Shown here: in pieces, positions 58,332-64,000 of the stretch
Numbering within the stretch: the stretch's first letter is position 1
Layout: each line of letters starts with the position of its first letter
DNA from: Chitinivibrionia bacterium
GTDB lineage: Bacteria; Fibrobacterota; Chitinivibrionia; Chitinivibrionales; Chitinivibrionaceae
Reading direction: 5' to 3'
Length of the DNA: 64,000 nucleotides
Assembly (NCBI GenBank): GCA_009779925.1
Contig: WRAZ01000002.1
Coordinates: 1-64,000 of the forward strand
Notes under the pieces: model-generated
The model's database searches: none
The model's input: the letters and a program-made list of their open reading frames with translations, nothing else
What the model was told of the DNA's origin: nothing
Translations under genes and position numbers: made by a program

Positions 58332-59189
58332 ATGAAACCCGAAACTACAATAAAACAGCAAATCGAAATATTAAAATCCCGCAGTTGCATAATTGATGAC
58401 AATGAGTTTGCGGAATATATTCTTTCGCACATAAATTATTATCGTTTATCCGCCTATCTTTTGCCATATAAATCTGATAATTACACTTCTTATGAGGAAA
58501 ATACAAATTTTTCAAAAATATACAAAACATACGAATTCGACCGAAAAATGAGAAAGATTGTTTTTGTTGCCGTAGAGGAAATAGAAATAGATTTCAGAAC
58601 GCGTATATCATACTATTTTGCTCATAAATATGGAGCAGAAGGATATTTAGATCCAAATAACTATAACGAAAAACATAATCACGAAATATTTGAAAAAAAG
58701 ATAAAAACTTGCTTGGAAAACCATAAAAACAGCCTGATAGTTAAGCATCACAACAACAAGTATGGCGGCAGATTTCCAATATGGGCGTTAATAGAATTGT
58801 TTACTTTCGGAATGCTTACATACTTTTATTCGGGCTTAAAAATTGCCGACAAGCAAGAATTAGCGACAAAAATGTTTCAGACAACTCACAACAATGTCAG
58901 CAGTTGGTTGCGCTGTTGTTCGGACTTAAGAAATATTTGCGCGCATTACGGGCGATTGTATTATCATAAATTTTCGGCAATTCCTGCAAATTTGTCGGAA
59001 GTAGATAAAACGAGTGAAAGAAGTTTGTTTGGGGCTGTGTGCGCGTTAAAGGCACTTTATTATGATAAAGACAAATGGAACGACGAAATTTTCAGCGGCA
59101 TAGAAAATTTACTAAACATCTATAAAAACGACATAAATTTGAAACATATCGGTTTTTCTGAGAATTGGAAAGAGAAGTTGGTTAAATAA
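58332..59189 (+). CDS. Abi_2 (AbiD/AbiF-type) abortive infection protein
   Basis: 285 residues from the ATG at 58332. KPETTIKQQIEILKSRSCIIDDNEFAEYILSHINYYRLSAYLLPY is the Abi_2 start (L-xx-INYYRLxAY). Then YEFDRKMRKIVFVAVEEIEIDFRTRISYYFAHKYGAEGYLDPNNY, FPIWALIELFTFGMLTYFYSGL and the HEPN nuclease motif RNICAHYGRLYYHKF (Rx4-6H). Members act as RNA-cleaving or translation-blocking phage defence proteins; activity here is inferred from the intact motif. It stands alone between flgN and a convergent gene, with its own promoter. Confidence 0.85.
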   Translation: MKPETTIKQQIEILKSRSCIIDDNEFAEYILSHINYYRLSAYLLPYKSDNYTSYEENTNFSKIYKTYEFDRKMRKIVFVAVEEIEIDFRTRISYYFAHKYGAEGYLDPNNYNEKHNHEIFEKKIKTCLENHKNSLIVKHHNNKYGGRFPIWALIELFTFGMLTYFYSGLKIADKQELATKMFQTTHNNVSSWLRCCSDLRNICAHYGRLYYHKFSAIPANLSEVDKTSERSLFGAVCALKALYYDKDKWNDEIFSGIENLLNIYKNDINLKHIGFSENWKEKLVK

Positions 59190-59209
59190 TAAAAATATGG
59201 TTTTGGCAG

Positions 59210-59235
59210 AGCAGCCCTCGTTTAAGAGGACTGCT
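59210..59235. terminator. Weak intrinsic terminator between convergent genes
   Basis: A stem AGCAG-x-CCTC/GAGG-x-CTGCT with one C-A mismatch and a 6-base loop, followed by TAAATTTT on the plus strand. It lies 20 bp after the Abi stop and 16 bp before the stop of the convergent barrel gene. Confidence 0.5.
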
Positions 59236-59251
59236 AAATTTTAAAACAATT

Positions 59252-59926
59252 TTATCGCAATTCCAATCTTCTTTTCATAATCAAGCGCGTATAAGCAAGA
59301 CTTGTTTGATACAATACCGAACGTCCGCCCTCATAATCAATATCGCCGCCAAATCCGATTAGTAATTTTTGAGATACTTCACCCCAATTTTTGCCTTTGC
59401 CAAAAAGAAACTTAGAAAAAGGACCTGTTCCCAAATTAAAATATATATCATTGGTAATATAGCCATAGCGCCGCCCGAAACGATCCGATGTGTATTTGTA
59501 ATAATCCTCGGATACGTGCCACAAAAAACCTAAATGTCCGCCGACAATCATTTGAAACCAATCGTGCGACTGTATCCTTTGTCCCAAATTAAGCCCTGCA
59601 CCGGCAGACCTCGGCAAACCGTAAAATTCAGCGCCCGCAAAGAAATTTTTCTCATTTATTCTTCCAAACCCAAAGCCTGCAACACTTGCCGCAGAGCCGC
59701 CCATATAACTTGGCGACGACACAAAAAATCCCATATTCAGGTATCGTTGCCTTGATACCACATTAGCATTGATTAAAGTATCAGACGTTCTGAACACAGA
59801 GGTGAATTCCTCTCTTTGCCTCGCTTGCGAGTTTTCGTTTTCTGTTTCATTTTCCAAGTCTGCCGCATACAAACACACCGACAAAGCCAACATAAAGCAC
59901 AAAAAACCTCTTTTTTTTACTATCAT
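59252..59926 (-). CDS. Outer-membrane barrel-like protein
   Basis: 224 residues with signal peptide MIVKKRGFLCFMLALSVCLYA, an acidic Asn/Glu-rich N-terminal stretch and then alternating beta-strand patterns with Gly and aromatics (MGFFVSSPSYMGGSAASVAGFGFGRI, FFAGAEFYGLPRSAGAGLNLG). It ends LAYTRLIMKRRLELR. The size, Gly pattern and final strand resemble the barrel domains at 26318 and 31615, without clear close similarity. Function unknown. Element C lies about 110 bp upstream and faces this gene. Confidence 0.6.
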   Translation of the reverse strand: MIVKKRGFLCFMLALSVCLYAADLENETENENSQARQREEFTSVFRTSDTLINANVVSRQRYLNMGFFVSSPSYMGGSAASVAGFGFGRINEKNFFAGAEFYGLPRSAGAGLNLGQRIQSHDWFQMIVGGHLGFLWHVSEDYYKYTSDRFGRRYGYITNDIYFNLGTGPFSKFLFGKGKNWGEVSQKLLIGFGGDIDYEGGRSVLYQTSLAYTRLIMKRRLELR

Positions 59927-60031
59927 TGTTCCTCCTAATAAAATTTATCACAAAAAGCACCATTGCTTGTTGCCTAATTAAGCCTATAATTTACAGTTAT
60001 GGAAAAGAAAAAGCATACAGTAAATTCTGAA

Positions 60032-60158
60032 TGGCTGTTCTGCCCATAATCATAATTTACCACAAAAACGACCATACCCATTAACAAACAAGGTGTGCTT
60101 GATAAGAGAAAAAATAGACAGAACAACCATAAAGGAAGTTTGTTTCTTTTTCTCTTAT
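60032..60158 (-). repeat. Intergenic repeat element, copy C
   Basis: On the minus strand: a hairpin (60099-60158; outer stem GATAAGAGAAAAA/TTTTTCTCTTATC) with CCTTTATGGTTGTTCTGT in it, about 50 bp, then TTTTGTGGTAAATTATGATT and GGGCAGAACAGCCATT. It lines up base for base with copy A over the last 36 bp with a few substitutions. The rest of the 406-bp gap 59927-60332 is A/T-rich, without a gene. Confidence 0.65.
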
Positions 60159-60332
60159 CGAGAAATCAAAAAATAAAGAGCCAATGGATTTATGAGAATA
60201 CTTTATTTATGGGTATTTCCATAAAGCCGTTTTTGTGGTATGGGGAAAATACTATTTTCCTTTATAAAAAAGGAGAAATTTCTTTTTTATTGTGGCATTT
60301 AATATTTTTCTTTTGGAAAACACGGAGAAAAT

Positions 60333-61778
60333 ATGAACAAAAACGAATTGCTTGAGCGCCTAACCGACATCGAATGGGATGATTTTGAAGTCAAAGAAGC
60401 AAAAAACGAACTTCCTAAAAGCGTTTGGGAAACGGTATCGGCGTTTTCCAACACTTCGGGCGGTTGGATAGTTTTAGGCGTTTCGCAAAAAGGAAAAAAC
60501 TTTGAAATTTTGGGCGTTGAAAACCCTGAAAAAACAGAGCAGGACTTTACAACTACTTTGCGTAGCAAAAATAAATTTAACGTATTGATAAACCCATTGT
60601 GCAGAAAATATAATATTGACAGTAAAACCATTTTGGCATTTTTTATTCCGTCGTCGCAACAAAAACCTGTTTATTTTAATTCGTTAGCGAACACATTTAT
60701 TCGCTCGGGAAGCGGCGACCAACGTGCAACCGACTTAGAAATCAACGCTTTATTACGCGATCAGGCGTTCGGCGTGCGCTCCGACTTGACTGTTGAGGGG
60801 CTGGGAATAGGCGATTTAAGCACGGGGTCGCTTACAACGTATCGAAACAGAGTTAAGCACCAAAACCCACAATTGCCTTACAACGACTTGCCCGATACGG
60901 AATTTTGCGAAAAGTTGGGCATCACAAAAAACGGAGTATTAACTTACGGCGGATTACTGATGCTCGGCAATGGAGATACCGTGCGGCGAACATTAAGTTC
61001 TTTTTGGGTTGATTATCTCGAAATCCCCGGAATTTCTTACGCCAACGCCGAAACACGATACACTTTTCGCATTCAGGAACAAGAAAATTTGTGGGAATAC
61101 TATAACGTGCTTATTCAACGCCTGCGAAACTACGCCGACAATCCCTTTAGAATGGGCGACAACGGTTTTGCATACGAGGACGAAACACAATTGGACGCAT
61201 TGCGCGAAGGACTTGTAAATATGCTTATGCACGCCGATTATTTCAGCGTAATGCACTCTACAATAAAGGTGTTCAGCAATCGAATAGTTTTTCAAAATCC
61301 GGGAAAATTTTGTGTGGATATTTCCAAATTATCGAAAAATGCCGTGTCTGCTCCACGAAATCCTGCGATAGCGCGCCTTTTTCGCTGGGCAAAACTCGCC
61401 GAAAACGCAGGCTTTGGCGTGGACAAAATGCTCGTTTGGAAACATAAAGTCGAATTTGAAACTTTTGTCGAATATTCTGAGGTAACATACTATTTGGAAG
61501 AAAAAGAGGTCAGTGCCCCCAATACTACCCCCGATAGTACCCCGTTTAGTACCCCATTTAGTACCCCATTTAGTACCCCATTGCTCACTAATATGGAACA
61601 GAGTATATTAAACGCTATTTCCGAAAAAAATTCTATCACAAAAGAAGAATTGGCGACTACTTTCAACGTAGGATTAGATGCAATAAAAAAACACATTAAA
61701 AACCTGAATCGAAAAGGTGTTTTGACACGAGAGGGAAACAACAGAAGCGGTCATTGGCGATTGGTTGAAGAACAATGA
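60333..61778 (+). CDS. AlbA_2 (Schlafen-like) ATP-binding protein with STPF repeat linker
   Basis: 481 residues. AlbA_2 start: ERLTDIEWDDFEVKEAKNELPKSVWETVSAFSNTSGGWIVLGVSQ. Then AFFIPSSQQKPVYFNSLANTFIRSGSGDQRAT, an ATPase-like part (REGLVNMLMHADYFSVMHSTIKVFSNRIVFQNPGKF and RNPAIARLFRWAKLAENAGFGVDKM), a linker of four STPF-type tetrapeptides, and a C-terminal winged helix (ILNAISEKNSITKEELATTFNVGLDAIKKHIKNLNRKG). Function unknown. The stop overlaps the next gene by four bases, coupling it to a periplasmic thioredoxin-like protein. Confidence 0.8.
   Translation: MNKNELLERLTDIEWDDFEVKEAKNELPKSVWETVSAFSNTSGGWIVLGVSQKGKNFEILGVENPEKTEQDFTTTLRSKNKFNVLINPLCRKYNIDSKTILAFFIPSSQQKPVYFNSLANTFIRSGSGDQRATDLEINALLRDQAFGVRSDLTVEGLGIGDLSTGSLTTYRNRVKHQNPQLPYNDLPDTEFCEKLGITKNGVLTYGGLLMLGNGDTVRRTLSSFWVDYLEIPGISYANAETRYTFRIQEQENLWEYYNVLIQRLRNYADNPFRMGDNGFAYEDETQLDALREGLVNMLMHADYFSVMHSTIKVFSNRIVFQNPGKFCVDISKLSKNAVSAPRNPAIARLFRWAKLAENAGFGVDKMLVWKHKVEFETFVEYSEVTYYLEEKEVSAPNTTPDSTPFSTPFSTPFSTPLLTNMEQSILNAISEKNSITKEELATTFNVGLDAIKKHIKNLNRKGVLTREGNNRSGHWRLVEEQ
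61536..61583. repeat. 12-bp tandem repeat x 4 encoding (STPF)n
   Basis: Four AGTACCCC[A/G]TT[T/G] units in frame in the 60333-61778 gene, again between ATP-binding part and winged helix. A degenerate unit precedes them. Confidence 0.85.
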
Positions 61779-62827
61779 AAAAAACAGCGTTTTTTATTTT
61801 CATCTTAATTCTCACACACGCATCATTGGCTAATGACAATAAATTTCAGGAAGTTAGCCCAATTTCCATAGAAATTTTTTCTATGAGCGGTTGCCCTTTC
61901 TCTAAAATAGCAATAAAAGATTTTTTACCGCTTTTTTCTGACGCTAAATTCAACATAACTATAAGATTTGCAGGAGATTACAACGAAACTACGAGCAAAG
62001 TTTCCCCTGCCCTGCCCGACGGTTCTCTATTGGACGAAAAAACTTGGCTTGCCGTTCAGGATTTGCTTCCCGAAAGATTTGGGGATTTCTTGTTTTTGGC
62101 GACAGTATCTGACGGCGACTACCAAAAAATCGCAGAAAGCATTGGACTAACATCCGAAATTTTTGAGAAATGGAGCCGCGAAAGAGGCGAAAAACTTCTT
62201 GTGCAAAATTATAAAAGAGCTTTGACATTTGGCATAAATTCTTGCCCGAGCTTCGTTGTGGATAATGAAAAGATATCGATTTCGCCAAAAAATCTTATCA
62301 GAAAATTGTGCCGTCAAACGGACAATATGGATTGTTTCGGCATTTTTGAGGCGGCAAATGTAAAACTTATCCTTCCTCCGCGCAAAACACCGAATTTGTC
62401 GGTAGGCTCTGTCCTCGAAAACACTTTGACGGATTTTTTGAAAGTAGAAATCGATACGCTCGATATTTCCTCTCCCCGCGCCCAAGAACTTTTGCAAAGA
62501 TTTGAAATTCGCCGCCTCCCTGCGATTATTCTTGACAATCGCTTTGATTGGAATTGGGGCGATATTCCCGACGGTTTTTATTACATGCGAGAGCGACAAA
62601 TTGACGAATTTGTTATTTTGGCGGATAGTAAAACGGCAGAAAAATTAAGGCGTTTTGTTGACAGAAACATAGAAAATCTGCATTTGCTTACAGACAATGA
62701 AGCTTTAGGTTGGCGTATTTGGCACGAAAACCAAAATTTGATAAGCGGACGAAATATTACCGAAGCAAAAAAGCATATTTTAGAGATACTGAGAGAAAAA
62801 ATGACAAATTATCGAGAGCAAAGGTAA
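61775..62827 (+). CDS. Periplasmic thioredoxin-fold protein with CxxS site
   Basis: 350 residues with signal peptide MKKTAFFIFILILTHASLA. The first domain has IEIFSMSGCPFSKIAIKDFLPLF, a thioredoxin-like strand and helix in which the CxxC site is CPFS. Later SCPSFVVDN resembles the cis-Pro loop, and a second thioredoxin-like part follows (LKVEIDTLDISSPRAQELLQRFEIRRLPAIILDNRF). With only one Cys in the site, disulfide-reductase activity is unlikely, glutathionylation or binding is possible. It is coupled to the AlbA_2 gene and followed three bases later by folK. Confidence 0.6.
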   Translation: MKKTAFFIFILILTHASLANDNKFQEVSPISIEIFSMSGCPFSKIAIKDFLPLFSDAKFNITIRFAGDYNETTSKVSPALPDGSLLDEKTWLAVQDLLPERFGDFLFLATVSDGDYQKIAESIGLTSEIFEKWSRERGEKLLVQNYKRALTFGINSCPSFVVDNEKISISPKNLIRKLCRQTDNMDCFGIFEAANVKLILPPRKTPNLSVGSVLENTLTDFLKVEIDTLDISSPRAQELLQRFEIRRLPAIILDNRFDWNWGDIPDGFYYMRERQIDEFVILADSKTAEKLRRFVDRNIENLHLLTDNEALGWRIWHENQNLISGRNITEAKKHILEILREKMTNYREQR

Positions 62828-62830
62828 ATT

Positions 62831-63319
62831 ATGAGCGTTGCAGTTTTAAGTTTGGGAACAAACGTCGGCGACAGAGCGGCGAATATAAAATTGATGGAAG
62901 AAGAATTGCAAAAAATAAGCACAAAGCCAATTATTTGCTCGCCGCTTTACGAAAGTGCGCCCGTCGATGTAAAAGACGTGCAACAAAACTACTACAACAA
63001 AACCGTACGTATCGAAACCGAATTTTCGCCGACCGCGCTTTTGGAAGAAACGCAGAAAATCGAGAAAAAACTTGGACGAAAATCAAAAAACGACAAAGCG
63101 CCGCGCACTGCCGACATCGACATTTTACTGTTCGACGAAATTACGCTCGATTTGCCCGAACTTTCCATTCCGCACCCAAGAATGTTTTTCAGAAAGTTTG
63201 CGATTGAAGGCGTAAAATCCGTTGCCGCCGACTTAAAAAATCCGCTTACAGGCGAAAAATTCGGCAATTATTGCGTATGCAAAGAAGTTTTGCGGCAAAA
63301 AACTATGATTATTGAATAA
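62831..63319 (+). CDS. folK: 2-amino-4-hydroxy-6-hydroxymethyldihydropteridine pyrophosphokinase
   Basis: 162 residues. It starts VAVLSLGTNVGDRAANIKLMEEEL, has YESAPVDVKDVQQNYYNKTVRIETEFSPTALLEETQKIEKKLGR and the signature PRTADIDILLFDEI, then ELSIPHPRMFFRKFAI, all typical of HPPK. The enzyme transfers pyrophosphate from ATP to the pterin in folate synthesis. It lies downstream of an accessory gene pair and probably shares their transcript or has a promoter within them. Confidence 0.95.
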   Translation: MSVAVLSLGTNVGDRAANIKLMEEELQKISTKPIICSPLYESAPVDVKDVQQNYYNKTVRIETEFSPTALLEETQKIEKKLGRKSKNDKAPRTADIDILLFDEITLDLPELSIPHPRMFFRKFAIEGVKSVAADLKNPLTGEKFGNYCVCKEVLRQKTMIIE

Positions 63320-63416
63320 TTTCGCAGAAAAAACAATTTTTTTATTGCTTTTAGCGTTGGTTTTTTTTTATATTTAATATAGATTAAAATTAAAAAGGGT
63401 TATCTAAGGAGGGGTT

Positions 63417-64000
63417 ATCAATATTTCAATATCTCAAACAGGCGTATTTCAGGTGCTTCTTCCCGAACTTGTCGGCGATGAACTGCTTGATTCTGTCGCG
63501 TTGGAAGTAAAAGTTAAAGCGCTTTCTTCATCAGGCAAACATTTCGTTGCGATCGACTTATCGCCGCTCGACTATATTTACTCGGATTCCATAAATAAGT
63601 TTATCGGAATGAATCGCTTACTTCTATCAAGCAACGGGCGGCTTGTTCTTGTTGCGCCTCACGATAAAGTTTTTGAAATTTTAACACGGGCAGGCGTTGC
63701 CAAACAAATAAAAATAGTTCGTTCTCCCGACGAATTGCACGCGCTTTCGGATTACCTTTTGGAAGCAAATCCCGGACTGAGAGCAGGAACACAGCAAAAA
63801 ACCGAGCCGCAAAAGGAAGAAATCGCGCCATCCGTTGTCGAAAAAGAAATAGACGACTTCTCGGATTTGAGGCAAATTCTTTCGGACACGCTGACAATAG
63901 GCGAAGATTTACCCAAGCAAAGCAACACTTTACAAACTCCAAGCCCCAAGCCGACATCTGATATTGTGCCGGAAAGCGAGGCTTTTGATACCGAATTTGA
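63417..64000 (+). CDS. STAS-domain protein (anti-anti-sigma-like), 5' part
   Basis: The frame runs from the TAA at 63405-63407 to the window edge. It encodes NISISQTGVFQVLLPELVGDELLDSVALEVKVKALSSSGKHFVAIDLSPLDYIYSDSINKFIGMNRLL, a STAS domain with the usual DSxxxxxF region after IDLSPLDYIYSD; the phosphorylatable Ser position is kept. About 70 residues of acidic, Pro-rich linker follow. No ATG, GTG or TTG lies between the in-frame TAA and the first strand, although AAGGAGG sits at 63406-63412; the start would be ATC 63417 or ATT 63423. The first GTG, at codon 14, would cut the first strand. Confidence 0.6.
   Translation, partial: MNISISQTGVFQVLLPELVGDELLDSVALEVKVKALSSSGKHFVAIDLSPLDYIYSDSINKFIGMNRLLLSSNGRLVLVAPHDKVFEILTRAGVAKQIKIVRSPDELHALSDYLLEANPGLRAGTQQKTEPQKEEIAPSVVEKEIDDFSDLRQILSDTLTIGEDLPKQSNTLQTPSPKPTSDIVPESEAFDTEF

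Noticed and set aside
34696-61583. Possible CRISPR arrays at 34696, 43998, 53991 and 61536
   Set aside because: Units are 12 bp without spacers, inside coding sequence, or three 23-bp motifs with 10-bp spacers; no cas genes are present.
62710-63207. 165-codon Arg/Lys-rich plus-strand frame across the end of the thioredoxin-like gene and folK
   Set aside because: Overlaps two confidently identified genes in another frame; composition is a shadow pattern.
1-64000. tRNA, rRNA and transposase genes
   Set aside because: Read through all intergenic regions for tRNA T-loop patterns (GGTTCGAATCC-like), rRNA-like stretches and transposase motifs; none found that could be supported.

Overview
Best guess: a low-GC (visibly about 40 %), Gram-negative, motile, polysaccharide-degrading bacterium, most likely an uncultured gut-type member of the Fibrobacterota. 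This rests on GH9 cellulase-type proteins, many short lipoproteins with GLUG, InlB-type and lipocalin-like modules, DSIA-rich coiled coils in front of small outer-membrane barrels, a chemoreceptor and flagellar genes behind a sigma-54-type promoter. The assignment is inference; there is no rRNA or tRNA gene in the window.

Layout. 1-8.8 kb: mostly translation and RNA-modification housekeeping (pheT end, rlmN, rpmF, yceD, rsmI), a CNNM membrane protein, a compact type II restriction-modification pair and a PHP-ACT-ACT protein. 8.9-13.2 kb: a broken ORF6N gene and two tandem GH9 proteins, the upstream one apparently without its catalytic acid. 13.3-23.8 kb: one long minus-strand run with a chemoreceptor, mtaB, ruvA, ruvB and four tandem glycosyltransferase paralogues, three of them ending in a two-cluster ferredoxin-like tail. 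24-34 kb: class II aldolase, then an eight-gene envelope operon (two related barrel proteins, GLUG and InlB lipoproteins, SPFH/SHOCT protein, zinc-ribbon protein, two membrane proteins) behind a pentanucleotide repeat. 34-50 kb: an accessory/defence-like zone (AlbA_2 ATP-binding protein, DUF1016 nuclease, DUF4143 ATPase flanked by a 63-bp direct repeat, MNT/HEPN and DUF3791/DUF3990 pairs, secreted proteins) interspersed with tsaD, rlmD, prmA, rlmB. 50-64 kb: glyS, pcm, GT2, two more AlbA_2 proteins, flgJ/flgN, an Abi_2 protein, folK and the start of a STAS-domain gene.

The strongest candidates for something undescribed are (1) the glycosyltransferase-ferredoxin array co-directional with ruvAB, including a GC-rich palindromic element inserted in frame in one copy; (2) a repeated intergenic element (hairpin plus a GGGCAGAACAGCC box) found at three loci, two of them directly upstream of secreted-protein genes; (3) a 63-bp duplication of the rlmB 3' end bracketing a DUF4143 ATPase; and (4) three unrelated 12-bp tandem repeats placed at the same domain junction of three AlbA_2 proteins. 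All family assignments come from reading motifs by eye; no database search was run.
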